Assembly (NCBI RefSeq): GCF_016545825.1
Contig: NC_052618.1
Coordinates: forward strand, 46,756,196 to 46,820,195
Source: Eucalyptus grandis
Lineage: Eukaryota; Streptophyta; Magnoliopsida; Myrtales; Myrtaceae
Length of the DNA stretch: 64,000 nucleotides
Direction: 5' to 3'
Part shown: one piece after another, positions 1 through 11,531 of the stretch
How positions within the stretch are numbered: position 1 is the stretch's first letter
Layout of the letters: every line of letters begins with the position of its first letter
Made by a program: the position numbers and the translations under genes
Notes under the pieces: model-generated
Database searches by the model: none
Seen by the model: only the letters and a program-made list of their open reading frames with translations
What the model was told of the DNA's origin: nothing

Positions 1-1181
1 TCTAATTACACTAAAATAGCAATACATGGCAAGTCCTAATCAAATCCCATCACTTTTGGATTTTCAAAATGTTTTAATTTTTTAATTAATTTTTTAATTA
101 ATTTTTTAATTAATTTTTTAATTAATTTTTAATTTTAAAATTTTTAATTTTCTTTAATTTTTTATTTTTAATTTTTTAATTTTTTTTTAAAATTTTTAAA
201 TTTTATTTTTTTTTTTGGAAAAAATATTCTTTTCGAAAAAATAAAATATAAATATTACTTTTTAAATAAAGCGGCGGAGATGTGGCTAGGAGCGGCAATG
301 CGTGGCGAGGGTCGGTGTGGGGCTCGCTTGGCGGTGACTAGCGAGGCAGCTCGGAGCGTGTCGGGTTGAGGGCGGTGGTGGGTGAGCGATGGCACAGCTG
401 CAGCGAGGGGGTTTGGATGACGACTAGAGCGGGCGGCGGCGGCGGCGGCCCGGTGGTGTAGCGGAGTTCGATCTACTCCTAGATCGGTTCGTCTCCGGCT
501 GGTTCGGCGTCGGGGAGCGGCCGCGAGTACGTCGGTTCGCTAGCGAGCGCGGTAGGTCGTCCCGGCGGAGGTGTCGGTCGTCGTGGCTACAACGGTGCGG
601 GAGCGACGGCTTCTGGCGTTGAGGTGGGGCGCGTCAGTGGCGCAAGTGTGACGACGCGACGGAGAGGTGAGTGCGGTCGTCGGGCATTGGGCGCATTCGA
701 AGGGGCTGCGTGAGGAGGCGTCGCTAGAGGGGGCCGAGTCGAGGAGCGGCGGGGTTGGCATCGTCGAGCGCCGCCTGGCTGGCGGCGGCGGTGGCGGCAA
801 TGCCACCGCTTCACCTCGACTCTCTCTCTCTCCTCCCTTCTCTCTCTCCCTTAGGTTTTTCTCTGTGTTTTTTTTTTTTCGTGTGTTACGCCTCCTTTTT
901 TTTTTTTTTTTTTTTTTTTTTTTCTGTTCTTACCTTCTAGGGTTTCATGGATGAAGATGGAGGAAGGAGAAGGTGGCATGGGCCGGGCCAAGGCGAGATC
1001 CGGCCCGGCCCCTTCCATGTCTTCATTTTTCTATTTTTTTTGTTGTTTTTGTTTTCTTTTTTTGTTTGTTTTGTTGTTTTGTTGTTTTTGTTGTTTTTGT
1101 TGTTGTTTTTTTAAATGACTAATTCCTAATTTCGTACACAATTAAATCCTAAATGAAAATGAGAAAATTTAGGTGTCAACA
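1..1181. mobile_element. Probable 3' part of a long LTR
   Basis: An AT-rich stretch of short TTAATTAATTT-type repeats (about 60-240) is followed by a GC-rich block (270-800), a long poly-T run (893-923), a T/G-rich tract (1021-1110) and then an end reading AGGTGTCAACA at 1171-1181. Many plant gypsy LTRs end in a short GTGTCAACA-type motif. The next bases (GCTGTCCCTCTTTGAATGG) look like the start of an internal region. The left LTR end lies outside the window and no coding domain is visible, so this is inference from the terminus alone. ORFs in this block are low-complexity (Pro/Arg-rich or Phe-rich) and are not called as genes. Confidence 0.35.
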
Positions 1182-1339
1182 GCTGTCCCTCTTTGAATGG
1201 GAGCTCGAAGAGGTTCCTTTCAAAAATAAAAGACACATAAATTATTTTGACGATAAACCCATGTGCATAGGCACGTATTAGGTCGATGGAAAGAACTCAT
1301 AACTATGGAAGCGCGTCTTGTCAATAAGAGGAAAAAAGA

Positions 1340-1790
1340 CTCCGGGCTACAAAGCTCTTTGGGCTACAAAAGCTCTCCGGGCTACAAAGCACACCGTGTC
1401 ATAGGAAGAAGGACTCCGGGCTACAAAGCTCTCCGGGCTACAAAAGCTCTCCGGGCTACAAAGCTCACCGTGTCATAAGAAGGACTCTGGGCTACAAAGC
1501 TTTCCGGGTTACAAAAGCTCTCAGGGCTACAAAGCTTACCGTGTCATAGGAAGAATGACTCCGGGCTACAAAGCTCTCTGAGCTACAAAAGCTCTCAGGG
1601 CTACAAAGCTCACCGTGTCATAAGAAGAAGAACTCCGGGCTACAAAGCTTTCCAAGCTACAAAAGCTCTTTGGGCTACAAAGCTCACCGTGTCATAGGAA
1701 GAACTTCGGGCTACAAAAGCTCTCCAGGCTACAAAGCTCACCGTGTCATAGGAAGGACTCCGGGCTACAAAGCTCACCGTATCATAAAAA
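1340..1790. repeat. Tandem repeat array 1, about 74-bp period
   Basis: About six units, each starting GACTCCGGGCTACAAAGC and ending ACCGTGTCATAGGAAG. Within each unit the motif GGGCTACAAAGCTCT recurs about three times, so a 17-18 bp sub-repeat is nested in the 74-bp unit. The last units are shorter. ORFs on both strands simply translate the repeat (GYKAHRV-like on plus, SYDTVSFVA-like on minus) and are not taken as genes. Confidence 0.85.
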
Positions 1791-1804
1791 GAAAGAGAGG
1801 AATG

Positions 1805-2033
1805 AGGTCTCACTGTGTAACAATGTGTTTTGACCGGGTTGAAAATGCATGATTTGAGGAAAACCAATGAACCTTTGTAGATAACATGGTTTAAGGTTGA
1901 CCATGAACCTTTTGAAAAATTGCAGTTTAGAAAAAAAACTCATGAACATTTTAAAAGCGGGGTTTAAGGATGACCCACGACCCTTGTGGTTTAAGGATGA
2001 CCCACGAACCTTGTGGTTTAGACTGTAAAAAAA
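1805..2033. repeat. Transition zone with degenerate repeats
   Basis: The zone starts with one unit of the GGTCTCACTGTGTAA family and continues with several copies of a GGTTTAAGG..GACCCACGAACCTTGT motif with a period of about 30 bp. It links the two better-ordered arrays on either side. No coding signal is seen. Confidence 0.6.
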
Positions 2034-2497
2034 AGGTCTCATCGTGTAAAAACGGGTTTTGACTGGATGTGATGGTCTCACTGTGTAAAAAACGGGTTTT
2101 GACTTGATGTGATGGTCTCACCGTGTAAAAATGGGTTTTGACTTGATGTGATAGTTTTTGACTGGATATGATAGTCTCACTATGTATAAACGAGTTTCGA
2201 TTGGGAGGAATGTCTCACTGTGTAAAAATGGGTTTCGATCAGATGATAGTCTTACCGTGTAAAAACGGGTTTTGACTGGGAAGAAGGTCTCACCGTGTAC
2301 AAACGGGTTTCGACCGGATGATAGTCTCACTGTGTACAAACGGGTTTTGACCGAATGATAGTCTCACCGTGTAAAAACGTGTTTCGACTGGGAGGAAGGT
2401 CTCACCGTGTACAAACGAGTTTTGACCGAATGATAGTCTCACCGTGTAAAAACGGGTTTTGACTGGGAGGAAGGTCTCATTGTGTACAAATGGGTTT
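2034..2497. repeat. Tandem repeat array 2, 37-38-bp monomers
   Basis: About twelve monomers of the form GGTCTCACCGTGTAAAAACG followed by GGTTTTGACTGGGAGGAA. From about 2211 two monomer types alternate, one ending GGGAGGAA and the other ending CCGGATGAT, giving a higher-order dimer of about 75 bp, close to the period of array 1. The array stops abruptly inside a monomer, where LRR-coding sequence begins. Confidence 0.85.
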
Positions 2498-3214
2498 CGG
2501 AAGCTGGACCTGAGCAACAATTTATTAGAAGGGAAGCTGCCAATGGAACTGGGGAAGCTCAAGAATTTGACCCTCTTGGACATGAGGAACAACAAGCTCT
2601 CTGGTGGGTTGACTCGGTCACTCGAATCAATGTGCTCACTGCAAGAGCTGATCTTGGCCAACAACCCGATAGGAGGGGACCTGAGAATCCTAGAGTGGGA
2701 AAAATTGCAGGGCCTGGTCGCTTTGGACCTTTCACAGACGGGTTTAACAGGGGACTTTCCAGAGTCGATCTCTAAGCTGAAAAACCTCAGGTTTCTGGGT
2801 CTTAGCAACAACCACCTCGGTGGTCACATCTCACCAGAATTGGCAACATTGCCCAGCATCAATGCTCTGTACCTAAACGGCAACAACTTCACCGGGGAGC
2901 TCGAATTCTCTAAATGGTTCTATGGAAAGATGGAGAGGCGCTTCGGGGCCTGGGACAAACCTGGCCTGTGTTACCGGACTGAGTCGCTATCCACAAGCCA
3001 CAAGCCATTTGGGGTCAAGCCCTGTCAGGAACAGGGCATTGGGGTTGATAAGCCCACCTCAGAGGCCAAGTTGGGTGGTAGCCGAGTGGGGCAAAATGTC
3101 CATTTCATGGCATCTTTGGGATGTTCAAGGCATGGTGGTGGTTATTACGGGTTCTGGGGTCCTTTTCTGTTGGAGGTAGCAATGTTGCTGCTTATTGTTG
3201 TGAAGAGTTGCTAG
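2497..3214 (+). pseudogene. PII-2-like LRR protein, 3' half (LRR copy 1)
   Basis: Encodes the C-terminal half of a leucine-rich-repeat protein of the PII-2 family, plant extracellular LRR proteins first linked to root colonisation by Piriformospora indica. It begins abruptly at KLDLSNNLLEGKLP. Four LRRs follow, then the family signatures LYLNGNNFTGELEFSKWFYG, RRFGAWDKPGLCY and HKPFGVKP, and a hydrophobic tail ending at a stop. Signal peptide, exon 1 and the first half of the LRRs are absent, replaced by tandem repeat array 2. An ATG at 2459 inside the repeats is in frame by chance, giving a 251-codon chimeric ORF with no signal peptide. A truncated pseudogene is the best reading; the frame itself is still open. 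Confidence 0.85.
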
Positions 3215-4255
3215 ATGATGATGGGTTTGAATTTATGATCTTCATTTCCTCAGTGGACGGAATAGTTATTGAGTATATACTATAGGGTAGGCCTCTATCT
3301 ACTGCTACTCGTAGCAACCAAGGGATAGATGAAGAAGAAGCCTTGGAGGCATAGAAAAAAAATGTCAGAATATCTTTCTAATACAACTAACCATTAATTT
3401 ACCCGTAAGCTCGTATGCGAATAGCGTTTCTTTTTGCTGGCATGCAATCAAGTTTAATTTCCTGATTCAGGGTATCCGTGATTATGCATCTTTGTTCAAG
3501 ATTTTGGCTTTTCCTTAGGGTTAATATCTGTCAACAAAGTACTTCTATTCTGCTGGAGTACAATGTCACGGTGAGCGAATACAGTCATCAAAACCCAATG
3601 TGCCTGTTCTAAGGACTAATACTCTAATGATAATCATGGAAACCCCTCAATATCCTGTAAGCCGGAGATCATCAGAATGAGAAAAAAGCAACTTTTATGA
3701 GGGTAGCATGAGTTTCTAGCGAGTTAAATGCAGAAACTTTAGCGGTAGTGTCAGACTTGAACGCGACTGGTCATATACCCAAAGATCACATTTCTTCTCT
3801 CTCAAATTTATGAAATTTGTTGATGCTGGAATTGGTAGCTACTACCGGAAACATCCATCATTCACTTCGCTCCTCCGAGGAATGCCCAACGAACCAACCT
3901 GACCTTTTTCTCTCCGGTACAAGCCTATGGAAAAAGAAAAGAGGCTCAATGCTTGGGGAGAATATCTGCCTAGTGAGAGAAAGTGAAAGGGGCCTCGAAG
4001 AAATTTCCCTGGTGGTTCTCAGAACTGTGGTATTCTCTCTCTCTCTCTCTCTCTCTCTCTGTACTTTGTTCCTAACAGCCTGTGAAGTTTGTACGCAGAA
4101 AGGCTTGTGTACTGCTGTGGACCTCTCTTTCTTTAAATTCAAGGATGATGACAAGTGCGTGCTCAGCAATTCCTGTGCTACGTACCATCTTTCTGCTCGA
4201 GCATGGGGACCGGATCCTCCTATTGCTCTTGGGATGTTAGAGGAGTGCTGAATGG
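3215..4255. other. Conserved downstream flank of the LRR gene
   Basis: Non-coding. The first 130 bp correspond to 41288-41351 plus 54090-54180, with the gypsy element of unit 4 missing here, so this copy is the empty site. The rest matches 54180-54838 in unit 4. A (CT)n microsatellite lies at about 4034-4060. ORFs on both strands at 3817-4292 are not preserved in the sister copy and are not called. Confidence 0.7.
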
Positions 4256-7200
4256 ATGTCCCGCGTATCATTTCCTGTACGTTTGATTTCACCCTTTCTG
4301 CAGGACTCCTTTGTCTCTCTCCTAGGGACGGTTTTTCATTATTTTGTGAGATAAATGATTAACATCCTATTAGATCCGTCGAATGGGTATTAGTTTATTT
4401 AACTCGTTTTGATCCATTTTCATGTAATATAAATTTAGTGTCTCACATCCAACTCATCCGTCCTCAACCCAGATCTGACTTAATATATATTGCCAAAATA
4501 CTTTTTATATTTAATTCAATTTAGAAAAATCCATAATCAAATTAAGATGAGAGTAAGAAATGTGTGACAACGAGATCAAATAAGAGTGAGAGGGAGTGAA
4601 GAGAGAGTTATAAAAATGAGGTGGATGTAAAAAAGTTGTGAACCCATCTAAATTCATCTATGACCCATTTACTAAAAATGATTAAATCATATAATAATTC
4701 GACTTATTAAATATGGGTTTGGAGTGAGTTTCTTCATGATGCTAATGACGTGAAAACTTTCAAGTTTTCCACACTCATGATTTTGGGAATGAGATGCTTT
4801 AGGCCCATTTGGCTTTGCATTTTCTTGAGTATCTTGAATGAATGGGCATTTGGTGAAGGCAAAAGTATTTGGATTCTCATTTTGGTGTATATTTTGTAAA
4901 ACAACTTTGAGGTGAAAAGAAAAAGGAAAAACAGGGAAAACAGAGGAGGAGATGCAGATGTGTCGGAGAGGAAGAAATAATGAGGGAGACAACTCGATCT
5001 GTTGCTGGTGGTGCTGGTGGTGGTGGTGGTGGTGGGGAGGCAACGTCACCTGAGGTCAATGAGGTTGCGTGACCTTAGGCAAGCATGACCTCAAGTGAGG
5101 TTTCTCGACGAGTCGATTTGGCTACAAGCGATTGAGCTCCGTCGACTGAGCTTCGTCGATTGACCAACTACTCCAAGGAAGAAGACAATGAATGGTATTT
5201 TTTTTAAGGGCAAAAGAAGAAAATACGATTATCAATGTGGACAATATTGGAAAGAAAAAAAAGTCATTAAACCCTTTCAATAGCATTTCAAAAATGCTGA
5301 AAGCTCAAAATAGATAGGGATCTACTTTGACCTTTTAGCATTCCAAATGTTAGCATTTGGCAAATTAGGTATCATAAAACCGAACTGAATACCTTATATT
5401 TTCTCGAGGAGTTTTGGGCATTGAGAAGTCTTTTGAAAAAGCCGAACCAAACAAGATCTTAGAATCAAATCAAATCATTTGTACTTCACGTGCTTCCTTT
5501 AGACAGATCCGTTAAAACTTTGGGCTCGAATAATGTTCGCAGACGAAAGCAAACTAGCCGGTTTGCGTGCAAACAAAAATTGGACCGGACTTTGCAATTC
5601 GAAGTAACTTCAAGACAGACAATATTTTAATCCTTCGGTGCTCGTTCTCGAGATTGCTTCGTGGACAGGCTGCTTGCAACGTGGCCCAATAAAACGGAAA
5701 ACCGCATTATCGTCCGAAGCCCAACAGAGGTGATTGGTCGGAGACATGAAGAAGAAAGAAAAAAGAAGGAAGCGCAGACCCAGAAAACAAGGAAAATGTC
5801 TTCGTTCTTCCCTTCTTTGTTGTCGTGATGGGCGAGAATATCTGCCAGCCCGTCGTGGAAAAAAAGGGCTGCCCGTCGCTAACGAACCTTTACCGAAAAT
5901 CTTGCTCGTGCTCCGATCGAGGGGGGATCAAGTGACCTAAGCCGTGACTCCTTTAATAGGTATCACGCGGGTCTTACATATTTAATCGTTCAGATCATTT
6001 CGGTTTATGATAAACTCAGCATGGAGTGCTGAAGTAGGAGTTTCATCGAAACTCAAAAATGGGTACGAGGAGCACGAGAGTTAAAATAGCTGGAGGCTCG
6101 AAATCTCGAATTGGGTCTGACCCCGACTTTCCTTTTTGGGTCTGGGCCTAAACCTATCCCTGGCTTTCCCGGGGGTATCGATTAGGTTTCTGTTTCGAGC
6201 TCGGACCGGCACCGAGATTGGCTCGAACGTGGCTTCGAGGTAATCTAAAGATCTAAGACGTAGGGAATAAATTCACCAAATTGGAAGAAAAACCACGTCG
6301 TGTGATGGATCGAATCGGGATGATGCGACTTGAATTCGCATTCGGCTTCACTGGCAGAAGTTCTTGTTGACGATAATGTTTCAACGGATGAGAGGGCAGT
6401 TTCAGCAGAATCAATGAGCCAAATATTCAACTCAGCGCCCATCCCTTTCCTTCATTCGCGTGACGTCAGATGTCCTTTTATTTTAATTCCATGCCTTCAT
6501 AATTTTTTAGTATTTTTCTTCCCCCTTTTTATAATTTTTTTTGGATGATCACGAAGATAAGCCAGTCTTGATTGGCACAGATATAGAATACACGAGTAGA
6601 AGTTTGTTAATACAGAAAATTGGATCCGGAAAAAGTTCCTATTATTATATCCCCATATCATAATTCCCGAATTTTATCTTCCTACAGTTGGAACTTAACG
6701 TTACCCCTAATTAAGAGACATCTAAAAAGGGAAACGAGTATATAAAATAGGGTTCTAAACCCACTAAAAAAAGATAGATGCTGCAGCCCAAAATAAATTC
6801 TAGTGACAATATAGTGCTTCGAACGACATTTTCTGGAGTGACACGGATACATAATTTCTTCCATCTCATTTATTAAAAGCATGCGACCTAGACCCGTCCT
6901 TAAATTTCATCAACTTGTTTGAACTCTAAAAAAAAAATCTTTTGCAACCATATATGTAGGCATTGCTGTCTGTGTTCGGACTAGGGCATCCGCGACAAAT
7001 TATTTTGTATTACGATCTGATCTCAAAATTTAAAAACAGCTATGAAAGTACATGAAATTAAAGATATAAAGCCCGACGTTTCCTCAGGCGAAATGTGCCC
7101 CACCGATTTCACCAATAAATTTTTCCTCTGTTTTTATTTTTTAAAACGCTCGATTTAAACATCATCGCCAATGAAATTCATTAGTGGTTCCAATAAAATA

Positions 7201-8400
7201 AAATAAAATAAAATAAATTACAACCAGTGGTGGAGCCCCCGGAGAAGAGGTTTAAGGTTTCTTACGAGAGCTTCTCACGCAAAAGATTTCATTTTTAGCG
7301 ACTTGTTCGTGGGGTCGAATTATGTCCACTTGATTTCCACTGCAAACGCACCCCGAATCCTCACTTTGCCGATGCAACCAATAATTTTGAAGCCAAGATC
7401 GAAAAAATAAATAAATGCCATGATACGTTTTAATCGATTTTGTTCATCTCGACTCTTTCATGTTGGACCGGAAATGAGAAGTGACAGAAAAATCCACTTC
7501 AGTAGAAGGAAATTTTAAAATCACGTTGCTGTCATATCATGAACCGAGCCCACCGAAAAAGGGTTGTGATGAGATGCCAAAAAGAATTAGAGATTAATGG
7601 GGACCCATCAGTCGAAGATCTTGGGTCACCTAATTTTACATAGCCAAGAACCCTTAATTGAACTATGAATGCTCGAAAACTCGATCATTCAATCTCGAAT
7701 CTCATCATGCGAAAGCTTCGACAATTACCCATTGGAATGTGCTACCTCTCGTCGAGTCGAAGCACTTCGCTCCGACTCTTAATCAACATGAGAAAAAGAC
7801 GGCACTTTGGACCCTGGATCTATTTTCGCCTCCGCCCCTTATTTCCCGTGAACTTGATCCATCTTTCATAGACGGACCATTTGAATTTTCTCGGCGTGAT
7901 TTGTATCGTGCCTAATCGCGCGGCCTTGCGAAACCACCGACGGGCGGTATCGCTGACTTCGGAATAGGGGAAGGGAGAGGAGGTCAACCGTCATTTCCCC
8001 ATCAGCCACCCAAAACGCGGGACGACCAGGCTTAGGGGCGTCGTATCGGCCCCTATCCATATCCATACGAGTCTTGCTCCTCACGCCTCTTCAAGAGGGG
8101 AAAGCGTGTTTTATCTCCGAACGAATGGCAATTTCCCAAATCCTTTCCTCGCCCATTTTTTGGATAACGATCGCCAAAAGTCAGCTTCTAAAAAGCGGAA
8201 CAATCGAATTACCCCATATCCTATATGTATGCATCCATATAATTTGCCCCATTTTCTTATCTTTTTGATCTTTTTTCCCCTCTAATGTTTGCCCTCCCCT
8301 GCGTTGAGAATGGGGAGCGTGGCGGTTCACTGCATTTTCTCTAGCACTTCCATTCGGCTTCTGGACACATTTCCCCTTCATCTCCATTTCGCGCTTCGCG
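4256..8400. other. Duplicated intergenic block between LRR and IDL (unit 1)
   Basis: No gene is recognised. The block matches unit 3 (29632-33740), unit 2 (14069-14983 plus 22300-25000) and, from about 6390, unit 4 (about 54890-56930). A poly-His/Pro ORF near 4687-5059 and a basic ORF at 5734-5940 are not kept intact in the sister units. The ATTGGTCGGAGA region near 5735 is strongly conserved between copies but carries no clear coding pattern. Confidence 0.65.
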
Positions 8401-8402
8401 AG

Positions 8403-8413
8403 TGCATATAAAA
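8403..8413 (+). promoter_or_regulatory. Probable TATA box of IDL-A
   Basis: GCATATAAAAACCC lies about 150 bp upstream of the IDL-A start codon, followed by a CT-rich leader with a (TC)n tract, a common plant core-promoter layout. IDL-D has the matching GTATAAAAACCC. IDL-B and IDL-C use a different GTATTTAAGC motif. Confidence 0.55.
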
Positions 8414-8557
8414 ACCCTCTACCTCTCGTCCTCCCTGCCCACATACCGCGTTCGAAAAAAGAAAACCCCAACTTCTAAACCCATTTCTCTCTCTCTCCCT
8501 CTCTCTTTCTCATCGCCTCTTCCTCGTCCCTTCCTCGTCTCCGGATCAGCCCCGCCG

Positions 8558-8837
8558 ATGGATCTCCCACGCCAAGCCCTGTGCGCCTTCGCGCTCCTCC
8601 TCATCCCTCCTCGCCGGCACATGCACCGCTGCTCGGCCCGGCCCGACCACCATGACGACGACGACGACGATGCTGCCCCTCCCGGTTCCTCCCCACGGCC
8701 CGCGGCATCATCCCCATAAGACCGCCTTCCGCCACCGCGGCAGCATCTTCAGCTACCTCCCCAAGGGCTCGACCGTGCCACCTAGCGGCCCATCCCCGAG
8801 GGGCAACTCCGAGCTCAACTCCACGCCGGGGAACTGA
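8558..8837 (+). pseudogene. IDL: IDA-like peptide precursor, frameshifted (IDL-A)
   Basis: This copy is homologous along its whole length to the intact IDL-B and IDL-D genes. IDA-like precursors are secreted, and release a C-terminal hydroxyproline peptide read by HAESA-type LRR receptor kinases in organ separation and related processes. The leader frame (MDLPRQALCAFALLL) runs into a one-base insertion in its leucine-coding tract (about 8606-8612). That separates it from the frame carrying HHPHKTAFRHRGSIFSYLPK and the peptide domain, which reopens at an ATG at 8652 without a signal peptide. The conserved His of the terminal R-H-N is Gly (GGC, 8802-8804). Both lesions point to loss of function. 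A sequencing error in the C-rich tract could explain the frameshift, but not the His change. Confidence 0.85.
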
Positions 8838-9544
8838 ACGGGTTGGATCTTCGGAAAGCCCATACATTTCTCCGGAATCATCGCCGAAGGCCTGGTTCTT
8901 TCATTCTGCTTCGTGGTATCTGATAAGATGTTGTATACGAATACATTTATTTATTTATTTTTTGGCCGGAGAGCTTAGTCTATGTATACGTTTGGTCCAG
9001 CTCGACGGCTCGTCGCCGATTAGGGACTGTATAATAGCGTCGACGGGAGTTGTTGGATTAGCATGTGTTTAAGCATTCTTTCATGACTTTTTAGGGTGAA
9101 GGCTGTTATACGATGTTACATATTACATGATATACACATTTGATTGTTTGCATAAGGATTTGTCCGTGTATCATCTCGCTTTGCTGTCTCTCTCTCTCTC
9201 CCCGCGCCTTGTTGGCTTTTGACTTTGACAATGGCGAAAGGCAGGCGACTTGGAATGAGAACCCGGAGAGTCGTTCACGAGCCGCTTGGAATGGGAACCC
9301 GGAGAGTCGTTCAACGAGCCAAATGGCCAGCCCCATTACTTGGACTAGATTTGCGTTTGTTCTTCTCCTCGCTATTAGGTCTAATTCGCATTCGACATGG
9401 GTCAACTTACCCTTGGCAAATGCACGACTAACATGCGATTTAGTCGCGTTTCATCAGAGACGCGACGGTCGTCGGACAAGACTGTTCGAACCCGCCCGCC
9501 TGATGAGGATGGAAACCTGCGTTCGACCAATCCGACGTTTGACT
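8838..9544. other. Conserved 3' flank of IDL-A
   Basis: Probable 3' UTR and downstream flank. From about 8881 to 9256 it is almost base-for-base identical to 25537-25909 behind IDL-B. An approximately 36-bp direct duplication (TTGGAATG..CCCGGAGAGTCGTT) lies at about 9250-9320 and is single in the other units. It ends at the copia insertion. Confidence 0.7.
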
Positions 9545-9999
9545 TGTTAAGAAAAGTCAGCAGAAGAACAAAAGCGAGGGAAAAGAGATACCAGGAAGAA
9601 CAGAGGAAGCTAAGAACAGAGGAAGCAAGACATATACGAGTGTTAAAGAGAAAACATATGTAGAAGAAGAAGAAGAAGATGTACATGCTGCCGAGAAGAA
9701 TGAGAAGAAAACTGGTTATGAAAAGTCTGCATAAAGCTGTTAGTCTTGATTTGTCTCGGCTAGTTAATCTAGAATAGTTCGGTACTGGAAGTTAGTCAAA
9801 GTTTGCTTCAGTTAGTTACTTCTTCTTCAACTGATTTCATATCTGTAAAACAGAATTTCAGAGTTAGTCCTTGTATATAAAAGGCTAAGCTCTCATTTGT
9901 ACGATATCAAGGAAAATAGAATAAAGAAGAAGTTCTTCATCTCAAGATCTCTCTACAGATTCTTCATTTCGTTTTCCTCTTTGCGCATAAACTTCTTCA
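9545..9999 (+). repeat. 5' LTR of the copia element
   Basis: Starts TGTTAAGAAAAG directly after the GTTTGACT flank shared with the sister units, and ends ..CTTCTTCA just before the primer-binding site; about 455 bp. It holds a TATA box (TATATAAAAGG, about 9874) and A-rich sequence. No second copy exists downstream. Confidence 0.85.
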
Positions 10000-10011
10000 T
10001 GGTATCAGAGC
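10000..10011 (+). other. Primer-binding site, initiator tRNA-Met
   Basis: TGGTATCAGAGC, complementary to the 3' end of plant initiator methionyl-tRNA, directly after the LTR. Confidence 0.9.
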
Positions 10012-10246
10012 TACCGCATCCTGAAGAAATCATCTTGATGCTGAATAAATAGAGAAGATCTGCACCATATCAAAGTTAGATTCAAAGCTTCTTTGATCTC
10101 TGAAGATATCCGAAGTTGTCCAACAAAGTTACGTAAGTCGGTATTCTTCATCCACATATAAATCAGCGAGATTCTCATTTGCATCTTCTTGCAAACCGTA
10201 GAGTTGTGTCTGCAACTAGAGTTGATCTAAGATCGGGAAGAATAGA

Positions 10247-11315
10247 ATGGCAGCAAGAAGTTTGAGATATCCATTTCCTATTCATGTAAATATCTCGAAT
10301 TTCGTTACCATCAAATTGCTTGAGGACAATTTCCTCCTATGGCAAGCTCAATTCTACGGGTTCTTGAGAAGCCAAGATCTATTCGGTTTTGTGAATGGGG
10401 AAATTTCACCACCTGCAAAGACAATACAGGTTGAAGAAGGAGGTCAAGTTTCTGAGATCTCTAATCCTGATTATAATGATTGGATAAAAACCGATCAACT
10501 GGTATCCTCTTGGATTAGTGGTGCAGTATCAGAAAATATACTCAGCTTGATAATAGGGTTAAACACTTTGCTTATGAAGTTTGGCAAGTTACATTAAACC
10601 GGTTCACACAAAATCGGTAGCTAAGGAGTTTGAGCTAAGAGGAAAATTGCGGAAGCTTGTCGAAACGTGAACAAACATTATCAGCATATCTTAGGGAATA
10701 CAAGACAATATGTGATCAATTGAATGCCATAGGGAAACCAGTGGATGAAATCACAAAGTTATTTGGATGAAGGCTTGGGACGAGTACGAAAGTTTTAAAA
10801 CCACAATCTACTTTGTTTGAAGCCCCAACCAGAATATGATGAAGTAATCTCACACTTAGAAAGATTCAAAGCCAGGTTCTGGACTTATTCTTTAAATCGG
10901 TTCGGACCTAACCTAGCTTACTATGGACAAAGGAAAGCGAAGCCATACAAAGCGAAGAGGCGACGGAGAATATATACAATCAAATGTTATTCCTAGAGGA
11001 TCAAGAATAAGTAATCATGGAGGAAGAGGTTATGGAAGAGGAAGAACATATAATACTAGGTATAGAAACTTTGGTTATCCTGGAAGAAATATGAGTTACA
11101 GGAATAGTAACTCGAACTATGAACAAGAAAATCAGCAGTTCAAACAAATCGGTACCTCCTCCTACGCTCGGGTTCTGCTCAAAGGGTTTAGACCATACAA
11201 TGTATCGGCACAAAGGTATTACGATATCGGGTCATATCCTACACCAAATTCAAAGATACAATTAGAGAAACCAGCAGAACAAAAGCGACTTGAGTGTCAA
11301 ATGCAATAAAAGGCC
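10247..11315 (+). pseudogene. Copia gag (broken)
   Basis: Begins at an ATG with MAARSLRYPFPIHVNIS, followed by the typical copia gag stretch KLLEDNFLLWQAQFYGFLRS. The frame is lost near 10594. Gag-like sequence continues in other frames, with the Gly/Arg/Asn-rich C-terminal part (RGSRISNHGGRGYGRGR) at 10980-11100. No intact CCHC knuckle was found, though weak cysteine/histidine remnants follow at about 11300-11350. Several frameshifts separate the pieces, so no full-length protein can be made. Confidence 0.8.
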
Positions 11316-11531
11316 TGGTCATGATGCTTTACATTGTTGGTATCGGTTTGATAACTCCTACCAAGGCGAGGATATACTAACGGCTCTAGTGCACTACATA
11401 TCGAAGAGACAGCGATCAAGAATGGTATCCGAATCTTTGGAGCAACGGCTCATATCACTTCCAATCTTTGGTATACTTCACAGTCTTTCTAAAAATGACA
11501 ATGCTGAAACAGTTATGATAGGCAATGGTCT

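Noticed and set aside
1340..2497. CRISPR-like or peptide-repeat gene in the short repeats
   Set aside because: Repeats are contiguous without unique spacers, this is plant DNA, and the ORFs on both strands are just translations of the repeat.
5734..5940. Basic Lys/Arg-rich small ORF, repeated near 22500 and 31200
   Set aside because: The DNA is conserved because of the segmental duplication, but the frame and stop differ between copies and no domain is recognisable.
9140..9663. Possible small gene at ATGGCGAAAGGCAGG (9231)
   Set aside because: The ORFs differ in frame and length between units 1, 2 and 4, and no family signature is seen; treated as IDL 3' flank.
10000..10011. tRNA-like sequence TGGTATCAGAGC
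   Set aside because: It is the retrotransposon primer-binding site, as is 46016-46027; no cloverleaf surrounds it.
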